A stretch of DNA of 64,000 nucleotides. Origin: Trichodesmium erythraeum GBRTRLIN201. Lineage in GTDB: Bacteria; Cyanobacteriota; Cyanobacteriia; Cyanobacteriales; Microcoleaceae. The notes under the pieces are model-generated. The model worked only from the letters and a program-made list of their open reading frames with translations. It searched no databases and had not been told where the DNA came from. Within the stretch, counting starts at the first letter, position 1; each line of letters opens with the position of its first letter. The position numbers were made by a program, and so were the translations under genes. Location: contig JAGGDU010000046.1 of the NCBI GenBank assembly GCA_018457135.1, positions 15,516-79,515 on the forward strand, written 5' to 3'. Of this stretch, positions 19,737 through 28,996 are shown piece after piece.

Positions 19737-20352
19737 TATTATCTACTCCTCAGTGTGTTTTAAGGAATTTTTCATCAGCTTTTCAGTACTGTTTTACCAA
19801 AATGTCGGGAGTAGCTAAATTTCAAAAAAAAAGTAGGGGTGATAGCTTCACTCTTGATGTTTCCATAGTCACCCCAGTAAGAGGGCTGGGTCATAGGGTC
19901 ATATTAAACTACGGCGAATTGGATGGGTTAAAACTTATGAAATATTACCTACCAGATAATGCTAATCCGAAGTTAGTAACTATTAGTTGAAAAGTAGACT
20001 ATAAAGTAGAAAGAGAATCTATCACTTACTGATTTCTTGGTAGATGTAGTAGGTGTCGATTTATATGTCAAATCATTTTTCGAGTTATCCACTGGTGAAG
20101 TATTTGAAGGAACTATTCAAGAGCGAAAGTTTAGAAGCTAAATTATCTAGGCTACAGTACTTGAAGTAACATAAAGTTAAGTGTTCGTCTAACTGGATGC
20201 ATGGCTTCTCTCAAAATGACTTAGTTACACATCGCAGATAGCTAATATTTGGAAAGATGCATTGCATAAACTAACTGCTTACTTGGCTTTTAACCACAGC
20301 CAGACAGTAAGAGAAGATCGTTATGTATCAGAAATGATATCAAATTACCACC
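19737..20352 (+). pseudogene. TnpB (IS605-type OrfB) pseudogene
   Basis: Pieces of a TnpB RNA-guided nuclease in correct order. STPQCVLRNFSSAFQ leads into AKFQKKSRGDSFTLD, NPKLVTIS and the RuvC-I region VGVDL-VKSFFELSTGEVFEG. Then come LEAKLSRLQYLK-HKVKCSSNW and IANIWKDALHKLTAYLA, ending HSQTVREDRYVSEMISN (RuvC-II area, usually VIEDLNV). Several stops and at least three frameshifts separate the blocks. The 62-codon open frame at 19802-19990 is only the central piece. The C-terminal zinc finger and any tnpA are absent, so this is a truncated, dead copy. Confidence 0.82.
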
Positions 20353-21002
20353 CATATCCATTCCCTCGGTGGTAGGGAAACAACAGATATATTATTAATA
20401 ACTATATCATCAAAAATTAAATAGTTATAATTTCCTCCCGTACATTAATAAGAATACTGTAAAATCCTTAGTTAACTTTTGATACGAATATTACTATTTG
20501 TACATTACTGTTCCAAATATCATTATTTGCACACTACCATCATTTTCAATGGATTATACACATATCCATCTTGGAATTGACCAATAATAAGCAAAAACAG
20601 GATATTCTGTTTTTCTCCGCTGATAAAGTCCTGACAATTTTCCAGTTTTACATAGCAATATTCGACAAATAAGGGGAGATCAATCTCAGTTTGCTTAATA
20701 GTTGTGACAACTTAAACATTTGACCTGAACCACCTATAAAAAGACGTTATTTGTGGATATCCAGGAAGCTGATCCAGCACAAATAGAATACAAATAGAAT
20801 ATCTTTTGTCATCGTTGACGGACTAAAATGCAAACTGATAAACTCCTGACAACACTTTTGAGAATAGTGAGGTAGAGTTTAATATTAATATCTCTTCCCT
20901 CCACTACTAAATTTGTAAAACTTTGTACCTCCAATATTTCAAAACTACTAAAGTGTGCTTAATAGTGAATATTATTTTAGCACTTGATTGATATTCAGTA
21001 TT
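20353..21002. other. spacer, nothing recognised
   Basis: A 650-bp AT-rich stretch. It may include the missing C-terminal third of the TnpB copy, but I could not find the CxxC motifs. ACAAATAGAATA is duplicated in tandem near 20778-20801. Confidence 0.3.
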
Positions 21003-22913
21003 TTACTGACTTTTTTTGACCCACTCCACAATTCCATCTGCTAATGCTTTTGCTAATTTCTGTTGTTCTTGAGAATTCATAATCCATTCAAATTCATAAG
21101 GGTTAATCATAAATCCTAATTCTAACAACACAGAAGGAGCGATCGCGGGACGAGTTAAAGCCAAATTATTCCAAAATACTCCATAGGAAGGTCGGTCTAA
21201 TTTTTCCACTAAATAATTATGTAAAAATATTGCCAAACTATGAGCTTGAGAATGATACCAAAAAGTACCAATTCCCTGAGTTTTTAGGGCATCTCCATAA
21301 TCAGGTAAAGCATTATAATGAACAGAAAGTGCTAAATCTGGAACTTGTTGATTAATCATTTCTACACGGTCTTTAGGGTATAAATCTTCCTCTGCCTTTC
21401 GTGTCATATACACTAAAGCTCCTCGATTAATTAACTCATTTTGTAATAGCTTTGATATAATTAATGTCACATTTTTTTCAGGATAACCAGTCGGACCTAT
21501 TGCCCCTAGATCATTCTCACTACCATGTCCTGCATCAATTAAAATTTTCATTCCAGTTAAAGGTTGAGTAGCAGAACTAATAACACTTTTTACCGCTGGA
21601 GGATGTCGCAAAGTTAATAGTAAAGTTGTACCAACATATTGTAATTTATAACCCCATTGTTGGTCTGTTTTTAAGTTAAACTTATATCTAACTGCCTGTT
21701 CATTTTGTACTGTTGAAGTCAAAACTGGTTGCCAGTCTAATCTCTCAATTAAGGGATCATCATCTAGGCGAATAGTATCAGTTTGAGCAGTAGTATTATG
21801 CAAAGTTAAACTTAAATAGCGAGCGCCCTGTTCAACTGTTACTGGCACCGGAACTTGCAGAGGAAACCTAATTTCCGTTGCACCTTGAACCTGACGAGCG
21901 ATCGCACTCCGAATCACCGAACGCGGTGGTGTTGCATCTGTAAATATCCTGGTCTCGTTTGCTTTGATCCACCCACCATAGTCAAGGCGTAAATAATCTC
22001 CCTCTTTCCCTGTAATTAAAGCTTTAGTACCTTTTGGTAATGGTGTCAAGCGTGAATAGGTGGTACTGGGTCCGGTTCTGGCAACTCCCTCTTCTACTGT
22101 CACCTCAGCTATTTCAAACGTAGTTGGAGAAAGAATACTCACTTTTCCCGGTGCTTTTTGAGTCACTGTTTTCCCCATGAGACTAAGTTGAAACTCAGGT
22201 TGACCTAACTCTCCTGGTGTTTCTACTTTTGTACAACCTTGATAATAGTCTCCCCCAGAGGGAAAAGGTTGATTATCTCCTGTTAATACTGCTAAATTTC
22301 CTGGTAAATTTACTATTTGAGATTGGGCAAATAGGGGAATAGTTTGGGTAGCTAATAATACAGAAATATTAGCGTTTGGAGGAGCGATCGCCTGAAAACA
22401 AATCAACTCCCCGGGCATTCTAGCAATATCTTTTATCGGAGTCAAAGAATCTTGAGTAAAAGCTACCCCTACTGGTAAAGGTGGTTGATTTGAATTGCGT
22501 GTTATTTTTAAAATAATCTCTTCATTTTGATGTTGTACAGTAAATATATTTTCCCCTATTTGTAATGGAAAAGTAGGAGCAAAATGACCCATTCGACTAC
22601 GCTCATTAATTAGTTTTCCATTAACAGTAACTTCAGCTTCTGGAGAAGCTGTACCAATTAAGAAAATTCTGTCAGAAGTAGTTTTATGATTGGGTGAAGG
22701 ATAAGCAATAAATAGAGATTTTTTCCTTGACTTGGAGTCCTGTGGAAGTTGATTATTATCTTCATAATTTTGTGACATAGCATTAGGAGAAATGATATTT
22801 ATTAGTCCTAAAAATATTATTAACTCTAGGGTAGATAAACTAATAATTTTCCTAAATACTTGGAAATTTATTGCTTTTCTTATAACCATTAGCAGTGGAT
22901 TAAAATTTCCCAT
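21003..22913 (-). CDS. N-acetylmuramoyl-L-alanine amidase with SH3 domain
   Basis: A 636-residue periplasmic hydrolase that cleaves the amide between MurNAc and L-Ala, used in septal wall splitting and filament growth. A hydrophobic export segment lies at about 29-43. The long N-terminal part has a bacterial-Ig/AMIN-like region. An SH3b-like domain runs from about EVTVEEGVARTGPSTTY to YGGWIKANETRIF. The C-terminal Amidase_3 domain has zinc and catalytic residues in LIDAGHGSE, YPEKNVTL, LALSVHYNA and SVLLELGFMIN. The protein ends soon after, as usual. It is long for AmiC because of the SH3 and N-terminal modules, a layout common in cyanobacteria. A HIP1 octamer is inside the gene. The start could be M1 or M9. 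Confidence 0.93.
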   Translation of the reverse strand: MGNFNPLLMVIRKAINFQVFRKIISLSTLELIIFLGLINIISPNAMSQNYEDNNQLPQDSKSRKKSLFIAYPSPNHKTTSDRIFLIGTASPEAEVTVNGKLINERSRMGHFAPTFPLQIGENIFTVQHQNEEIILKITRNSNQPPLPVGVAFTQDSLTPIKDIARMPGELICFQAIAPPNANISVLLATQTIPLFAQSQIVNLPGNLAVLTGDNQPFPSGGDYYQGCTKVETPGELGQPEFQLSLMGKTVTQKAPGKVSILSPTTFEIAEVTVEEGVARTGPSTTYSRLTPLPKGTKALITGKEGDYLRLDYGGWIKANETRIFTDATPPRSVIRSAIARQVQGATEIRFPLQVPVPVTVEQGARYLSLTLHNTTAQTDTIRLDDDPLIERLDWQPVLTSTVQNEQAVRYKFNLKTDQQWGYKLQYVGTTLLLTLRHPPAVKSVISSATQPLTGMKILIDAGHGSENDLGAIGPTGYPEKNVTLIISKLLQNELINRGALVYMTRKAEEDLYPKDRVEMINQQVPDLALSVHYNALPDYGDALKTQGIGTFWYHSQAHSLAIFLHNYLVEKLDRPSYGVFWNNLALTRPAIAPSVLLELGFMINPYEFEWIMNSQEQQKLAKALADGIVEWVKKSQ

Positions 22914-23393
22914 ATTACTTTCTTTTTTTTGAGTTGATATTATTTAATTTTACCAAATTTTTCTTTTGAGAATTTGAGTTAAATTAAAATTTTTTTCCTT
23001 AACTTTTTAAGAGTTTTGTTACACAAAAGATAAAAATAGAGTATAAATAGCGACATATACTACAAGAAATCTCCACCCACACCAATATGAGTAAGTTTCA
23101 GTCCAAATCCCAATACAGAGCAAGTAACTAATCGGAATATGACCATGATGTACAATGAGCCAATAGTAAAATCTTTGTAAGTATTTTGCCTGCTCAATGT
23201 GTGCCTCAAAATCAGCTTTATTACTGTAATTTATACTTGCTAATCATAAAAAAACTAGGAAAAGGTATTATATATCCAAAAATACCGATATATGCTTATA
23301 CAAACCAGATTTCTTTGCCTTTGTATAAAAATAATACTACCTAATTTGATATAATACAGCACTACAAAGACATTATTGATGAAAGAAACATTA
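22914..23393. other. spacer with an unexplained minus-strand open stretch
   Basis: On the minus strand, about 23030-23235 reads roughly 65 codons without a stop and has protein-like composition (for example FYYWLIVHHGHIPISYLL and WCGWRFLVVYVAIYTLF). It has no ATG or ribosome site. It may be a remnant of a membrane protein gene, but I do not recognise it. Confidence 0.3.
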
Positions 23394-23825
23394 TGACCGA
23401 AAAAACCAACAATTCACATAAGTGGTAACTACCATAAAGACCGACGAATCATAACAGATAACAAAGGCAATATGGTTGAAAAAAATGCAGGTAATAAAGG
23501 TAATATGGTTGAAAAAAATGAAGGATATTTCATCTAATACTCTCCTGAATAAAAGCAAGATTTAGCCGAAACTGCTGCTGAGATTCAAAAACTACTAGAA
23601 CAATTGGAGAATACTTACTCAGTAGAAACTACGACAGAAAAAATGACAATTGCAACAAAAGCCGTTGAGGAAATTGAGAAGAACCAGGGTTTAACACAGC
23701 GAGTTATTAATACTTTAAAAACAGTCGGTGCGGCAGCGTTGGCAAAATTCCTAAGCCATCTAGCTTCTAGTTTTATAATCGTAGCTCTTGATGATTGGCA
23801 AAAATCAAAAAAAAGGATTAGTTAG
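23394..23825 (+). pseudogene. decayed adaptor-type domain of a conflict/signalling protein
   Basis: From ATG at 23394 the frame stops early. After one frameshift it continues with RRIITDNKGNMVEKN, a second GNMVEKN repeat, and GYFI-stop-YSPE-stop-KQDLAETAAEIQKLLEQL. The open part from 23604 follows, with TTTEKMTIATKAVEEIEKN, LTQRVINTLKTVGAAAL and FIIVALDDWQK. I recall this helical module from cyanobacterial proteins associated with NACHT/CHAT and pentapeptide genes. Both in-frame stops (TAA) stand where CAA (Gln) is expected. The gene is dead or at best a 73-residue remnant. It opens a run of related remnants up to 26983. Confidence 0.65.
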
Positions 23826-23828
23826 TAA

Positions 23829-24621
23829 TAATTGAACCAAATAAGAGCGAAGGGGATATTAAAACTGATGGTGATTATTATCAAGACCGTCGGCTAATTT
23901 CTAATAGTAAAGGCTGTGTTGTGGAAAATTTTAAGGATAATATATCCCTAGACCAAACTGATATTAAAGCTCAAGCAAGTTATTTTTTTAAAAAAGTCGA
24001 AAAAGTTGTTATCCACAATCAAAATAACAATTATGAAACAAAACAAAGTAACAACAAATCAGACACTCAATTGGCTTTTGTGATAACTGGAAGTATTGAA
24101 GAGGGAAATTTAACTAGAGCTCAATTAAATGCTGCTGTGAAAGCTTTACAAAAAAATAAGTGGGGATGCGTCTTTGGAAATTGAGTTTATTGAAGAAGGG
24201 AGTATCAAAATTATATTAAAAGGAATTATATTAAAAGATTCAAATCAAGGTTTAAATCAAATAAAAGAACTGTTTTTATCTGATGAAATTGCTGACGATC
24301 CTGCTGTTTTAGAAGCTGTCCATGAAGATTTTTTTTTGTTGATGCAGTTCGACTTTTAACTGATTTAAAAAAAATCAAAAGATAGAGGAAAAATTTCAAC
24401 TTGTAGCACAAATTAAGGAAAGGGAAAGGAAAAGTGAGTTTAGTTCGGAGCTAGCTAACAGAAAAACTAAACTGATAGAGAAAAATCTGAGAGGGTCAGA
24501 CCTCAGAGGGGTTGACCTGGTAGGTGCAAATCTGAGTGGGGTTAACTTAAGGTATGCTGATTTGAATGGGGTTTATTTGAGCTTAGTTAATGTCATTAAT
24601 ACCAAATTTAGCAATCTTTAA
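23829..24621 (+). pseudogene. TRADD-N-like plus pentapeptide-repeat protein, frameshifted
   Basis: Three frames must be joined. Frame one (to 24184) gives DYYQDRRLISNSKGCVVEN and then LAFVITGSIEEGNLTRAQLNA. After a shift near 24163, DASLEIEFIEEGSIKIIL and IKELFLSDEIADDP follow; together these resemble the bacterial TRADD-N adaptor domain (recalled family pattern). Two more shifts near 24335 and 24380 lead to VDAVRLLTDLKKIK and a charged coiled stretch. The end is pentapeptide repeats of the A(D/N)LxG type: LRGSDLRGVDLVGANLSGVN (24487-24546) and more up to 24590. It stops at 24619-24621. Adaptor plus beta-helix suggests a signalling or antiviral component, now broken. Confidence 0.65.
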
Positions 24622-24663
24622 TTTTTAAAAGAAGTAAAGCAAGACTTCATTATCCGTGGTCAT

Positions 24664-24915
24664 TTGCGCAGATGCTTAGAAGGAATTATTGAGGATGGAT
24701 GGAAGACTTTAGAAGAAATCAAACAACTGGAAGAAAATAAACCTGCTTTTTGTCATGCTAAAATGTCTATTTTTTCTAGTGAACAACCCTTAATTACAAG
24801 AGTAAAAGAACTTATTGAATTGGAATTAGTTATAAACAAGCAAAAAGTAGCTTTAGTCATGAATATTTTCTCACAAACAGCTCAAGAAATAAATGTAAAA
24901 ATATTTGATTTTTAA
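24664..24915 (+). CDS. unrecognised small protein, possibly a remnant
   Basis: An 83-codon frame starting at TTG. The same frame is open upstream to the pentapeptide gene's stop at 24619-24621, so it could be a read-through tail or a separate gene that lost its start. Content is helical and charged (WKTLEEIKQLEENKP, LITRVKELIELELVINKQ). No motif is recognised and no ribosome site is visible. It lies inside the decayed cluster between the pentapeptide and CHAT-NACHT remnants, so I treat it as a likely remnant. Confidence 0.3.
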   Translation: MRRCLEGIIEDGWKTLEEIKQLEENKPAFCHAKMSIFSSEQPLITRVKELIELELVINKQKVALVMNIFSQTAQEINVKIFDF

Positions 24916-24917
24916 GC

Positions 24918-24982
24918 AGTTTTTTTCATGCCTAATCATATATTAATCAGCAGCTTTTTTCATGCCTAATCATATATTAATA
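24918..24982. repeat. 34-bp tandem repeat, two copies
   Basis: The unit is about CAG(C)TTTTTTTCATGCC followed by TAATCATATATTAAT, occurring twice with a 34-bp period just after the small frame. It is a simple local duplication. Confidence 0.7.
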
Positions 24983-25086
24983 ATAGGTATTAAACCATTC
25001 ACACAAATGTAAATTTTTCAGAATTAATTTTTTTTAAATAGTTATAATGCAAGAAAAATATCTTATTTACAAGCTTGTAAGCACCA

Positions 25087-26491
25087 ATGGTTACTCAAAA
25101 TAAATATTGGTAAAACTTGAAGTTATTAAACATCAATATTCTTATAAAAAAATCAGAAATTACAATTTATTTTCCTCCGGAAACTTTCCTAAAATATTAC
25201 CATAATTGGCAGTTTCAATATAGAAATATACTGTTAAATCCCAGGGGGTAGTTTATATCAGGTCAAAGAACTATTTCTGTTGAGCAATGTAAAATATTTT
25301 CTCGACAACTTAAAGTAGAGCTTGATACTTGGCTAAATCCTCTAAAGGAACAATTAAAAAAAATTCTTGCCCTAAAACCAGGAGATGTTATTCATTTTCT
25401 GTTTTAAGGTAAAGACCAAGAATTATATAACTTAAATCGTTTACCTTAGATTTCATGGGATTTATTTCCTGAAAAATGTCAAGTAAAGGTAGGAAGAAGG
25501 TAAAGAATTAGAAAAGTTACGAGGAGCATATCCTTTTTTTCTTAATCAACTTCAACGTCGATATTTTGTCAATATTTGGAATAATAACTGGGATATTTTT
25601 TGTTTTCTGATCACAGCAAAATAGAAGGAAACACAGGCTTACTTACTCTGAAAAGAGATAAAAATAATCAAGAAATAAATCTGAATATTGAAGAAATTTT
25701 AGCAACTTTAACAAAAGCTATTAATAATGGGTTAAAGCTGGCAATTTTTAATTCCTGCGATGGATTAGGATTGGCAAAATTCATCCAAAATTTAACTCTT
25801 CTTCATCCCTCTGTTATTGTTTGCTAAGAACTTGTACCAGATAGGGTAGCTCAAGCTTTTATTAAACATTTTTTTAAGTCTTATCAAGATGAAAATACGT
25901 GTTTATATACTGCGGTTTTAAATGCAAGAAAAAGGTTAGATGAATTAGAAGGAAACAATAACCAAAAACTTAAGGATGCACTACCGGGAGCCACTTGTTT
26001 ACCTATCATTATTCAACATTATCAAATATAACCGCTAACTTGGAATCAACTACGTGGCAAGCGCTCTGAAGAAATACCAACTCATCTGGAGCGTCAAAAG
26101 TTACTGAACAGAATCAAAACTTACTGGTTAGAAAATATATTAGAGAAACGTTTACAGGAAAAGGTGGTACTAAACCTGAATTTAGAAAAACGTTTAAATT
26201 TAGTAAAAAATGCTGCCAAAACTGAAACTCCCGAATAAAAAGTCATCCCCTTATCTCCTAGCACTAAGATAATTGATTTTTTTAGATAAAATAGAAACGC
26301 TTTTGATTTTAGGGGAACCAGGAGCAGGTAAAACAATAACTTTGTTAGATTTAGCTCGCGACCTTGTTGAATTTGCTGAAGATGATTCAAATTATCGAAT
26401 TCCTGTTGTGTTAGAGCTGACTTCTTGGAGGGAGAAGCTTTATTTGCAAAATTTTAAACCTTTTCCCAAAATAGCCCAATTATTAAAGTAG
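25087..26491 (+). pseudogene. CHAT protease-NACHT NTPase pseudogene
   Basis: ATG at 25087 opens a frame that, ignoring stops, reads through a CHAT N-terminal region: YYHNWQFQYRNIL, ISVEQCKIFSRQLKVELDTW, KPGDVIHFL, LYNLNRLP-stop-ISWDLFP. Frameshifts near 25490 and 25597 lead to the caspase-like core, SDHSKIEGNTGLL (His kept) and LKLAIFNSCDGLGLAKF (Cys kept), then LVPDRVAQAFIKHFF. A linker follows (LERQKLLNRIKTYWLENILEK). After a frameshift near 26270 comes the NACHT P-loop LLILGEPGAGKT (about 26296-26331) with DLARDLVEFAEDD and IPVVLELTSWREK. The sequence stops at 26491, so most of the NTPase is missing. At least six stops and three frameshifts are present. Live relatives are conflict-system NTPases that fire a protease effector. 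Confidence 0.8.
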
Positions 26492-26983
26492 GCTTAAAAA
26501 TAAAAGATCAAATTTTAGAAATTGATGGTGTAAATTATAGATATGACTGACAAAATGAGTAATGAAGAAAAAAGAAAATTTTTAGATAAAAAAGTTGGAG
26601 AAAAAATGGTTATAAAAATTGCTCGCCCTGGTTTGATTATTGAAACAAAAACTGTAAGTATTACACACTCCTTAATTGACCTTTATTTAGAAGAAAAAAT
26701 AGATTATGTTTTTGTAGGAATATTTGATGATAGAATCCTGAGCTGGAACGACGTTTTAGGTTGATATGATGTTCATCAGTCTTATCAGTTAAGGGGATAT
26801 GCTTACTGCTATATTGGTAATGAGGAAAAAGGAAGGATGAATTGGAGAATCGCAGCAAAGCTTTTCTCTGATTCCAATGCATCTCCTAATGCTGATATTT
26901 TAAACAATCTTATAGAAAAATTAGATAAAAATCAAAAAGAGCAATCATGTATAGAAAAATTGGAAGGTATTGTTCTGAACTAG
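26492..26983 (+). pseudogene. PDZ plus TPR protein fragment
   Basis: Directly after the truncated NACHT remnant comes a PDZ-like segment, GLKIKDQILEIDGVNY, then in another frame NEEKRKFLDKKVGEKMVIKI and LIIETKTVSIT. An open stretch follows to 26764. After a TGA the frame continues with YQLRGYAYCYIGNEEKGRMN, which resembles one TPR unit, and ends at 26981-26983. The 5' end is missing, so a deletion probably fused two unrelated genes here. The C-terminal halves of cyanobacterial PDZ/TPR proteins look like this. Confidence 0.6.
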
Positions 26984-27035
26984 AAAATTTTTAATAGATA
27001 TCTCCCATCATAAAAGTAATAAAAAATAAAACTCA

Positions 27036-27245
27036 TTATTGCTCTGCTGATAATTTTTCTTTATTGGTGCATAAACTAGCCCAAAGCGCGATTCCAACAG
27101 AACGTTGAGGAGGTTTTTCCCAGTAATGTTTGCTCATACATTTAATCAAAAGGCTTCCAACTTGGATTCAAATTTTTTAGGATTTAATCGGTGTTTATGC
27201 TCTTTTGAACCTATCTTGTTTTAAGGCTCGTTCAATATTTAGCAT
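27036..27245 (-). pseudogene. IS5-like transposase N-terminal fragment
   Basis: The minus strand from ATG at 27245 reads MLNIERALKQDRFKRA, then after shifts QVGSLLIKCMSKHYWEKPPQ and RSVGIALWASLCTNKEKLS, with a stop at 27036. I recall this start (LNIERALKQDRLxRALTG ... KPRQRSVGGGRKA-LRTNKEKL) from abundant cyanobacterial IS5-type transposases with a DDE_Tnp_4-like fold. Only the N-terminal quarter remains. Confidence 0.55.
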
Positions 27246-28481
27246 TTTTCTAGTCAATTTTTTCTTCAGTCATTTTATCTTATTTCCCAACAACTTTAGT
27301 ATATGTTGATAATTCTACAATTACTTCAATTTCCTTTACTCTCACACTTTTTTTATCCAACTATACAACAACTATTCAACCAGATTTGATATAAAGATTT
27401 CAGGAGCTAGATTTTTTTGATAACAAAAAAAAAGTCATCTTTTCTTTCGCGATATCATCGTCTACCCGGATTGATCATAAACAGAGGAATTGAGAAATAC
27501 ATAAGCCTTGGCATAGTTTAGTTTGAAAAGTCATATACTTGTCAAATAAGAGTTGTCACAAAAGTTTGTTATGACAGAATGTAATTACTCAATTTTTAGC
27601 TAAATTATTCAGATTCTTCCTCAGAAAAGTAGTATTTTTTTTCTAGTTTTAAGATTACTATAATTTTGGTAGCGTCTCCCAGTATATAAAATTAATTTTT
27701 GATAAATTCGGGTCAAATATTAGTGAAAGTCAGATATTTTTTCGGATTAAAAAAACTTTAAATAAAGGATTTTATTTTAGTTAATTAATAACTTGTACAG
27801 TGAAGTTTTAAATATATCCGTCAATACCTGGCTAATAAACATTCTAATCCTAGAAAAAGAGTTAATTTGTTTAGTTGGATTTTATTGAAGCTATTTATCT
27901 AATCAGTAATTATTTTCCTCATATTCATTCAGGAATTAACCCTTAAGGAAGTAATGTTCAGTTTTAATACTATAAATATCTATAATTTACTTAATATTTT
28001 TAAATAATTCCTCATATTTGTATAGAAAAACTTATTGTTGTTTATTCTTGAGATATTAAATTGATGCAAATTAACAAGATATTAGCCAGAAGCAATCAAG
28101 TTATAAACGAAAGTGATATCCTAATCTCTAAGTAGTTCAATCACAAAATTTATCTTCTATTTAAATCACTTGATGGCCTTGACAAAAAGAAAAAAATAGT
28201 ATAATAATAAATTTATAACTAAATATCATGATTAATAAAAATTAAGGAAAGACACTAGATATAGTGCTTAATAATTATGATGTTTTTGTATTTAGTTAGA
28301 AAATTTGGATAGTGTCCTCAAGCTCTGTTATACTTTCTGTCGCCAGAGAAAAATTGTTTCGCTACGCGATCGTCTCATCAACATAAAGATTTGAATTGCT
28401 GAAAAAAAATTGAGTCAAGTCTTTCTATATTAATCAAGTATTATGATGTATAATCAAAAAAATTTTACAAAGACTTTAAAA
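27246..28481. other. long spacer, no gene recognised
   Basis: A 1.2-kb AT-rich stretch between transposase remnants. A CGCTACGCGATCGTC block near 28357 resembles degenerate HIP1-rich sequence. Nothing else can be supported. Confidence 0.3.
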
Positions 28482-28926
28482 ATGGACTTTGATTATATAC
28501 AATATTGTTAGCATTTAATAAGTAGTCAGAAAATTTATACTATTACAAATCTGGCGAATTATCCTCAAAAAGTTAGTTATGATCGGATTAATCGTTATTT
28601 TTAAAATCTTGATTTAGGGAGTAAAGTTTTATGGCAAAATATCAAAAAATAAATTGAAAAGACTAAATCTACACATGAAGATTTTATTTTTGACGATACA
28701 GTTAGAAATAAAATATATTCCCAAAAAATTGATAGTTTTTCTGCTCTAAAAGAGGAAGTTTTCCGATGTCAGCATAGTGCTAATAAACATACAGTAATTC
28801 GTGGAAGCTTAAGTAGTTAATTACTTATATTTTTATCCAAAAATAGAAAAATTGGGGAAACTTAGATGATCGTATTTATAACCCAAAGAGTGATAAGAAG
28901 AACCAAAAAGGACTGACGCAGTACCG
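28482..28926 (+). pseudogene. IS4/IS701-like DDE transposase fragment
   Basis: ATG at 28482 gives MDFDYIQY, then IYTITNLANYPQKVSYDRIN and GSKVLWQNIKK. The first catalytic region follows: THEDFIFDDTVRNKIYSQKI, equivalent to the family's FIxDDTVxxKxYS with the DDE aspartate. After shifts come CQHSANKHTVIRG and LDDRIYNPKSDKKNQKG. At least three stops and a frameshift are present, and the C-terminal two thirds are missing. It is a dead insertion-sequence remnant. Confidence 0.7.
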
Positions 28927-28996
28927 TTACATATGATGTATTTTTGGTGATTTTTGCAGATTTTTACACTATAATTAGTTACTTTGGGTAAGTCCT
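28909..28996. repeat. possible MITE or IS end pair (88 bp)
   Basis: AGGACTGACGCA at 28909-28920 faces TGGGTAAGTCCT at 28985-28996; the reverse complement of the latter, AGGACTTACCCA, matches in 10 of 12 positions. An AGGACTTACGCA-type end is common on cyanobacterial insertion sequences. No coding sequence lies between, so this may be a miniature element or the scar of a lost one. Confidence 0.45.

Noticed and set aside
19802-19990. Independent small gene
   Set aside because: It is the middle piece of the TnpB pseudogene.
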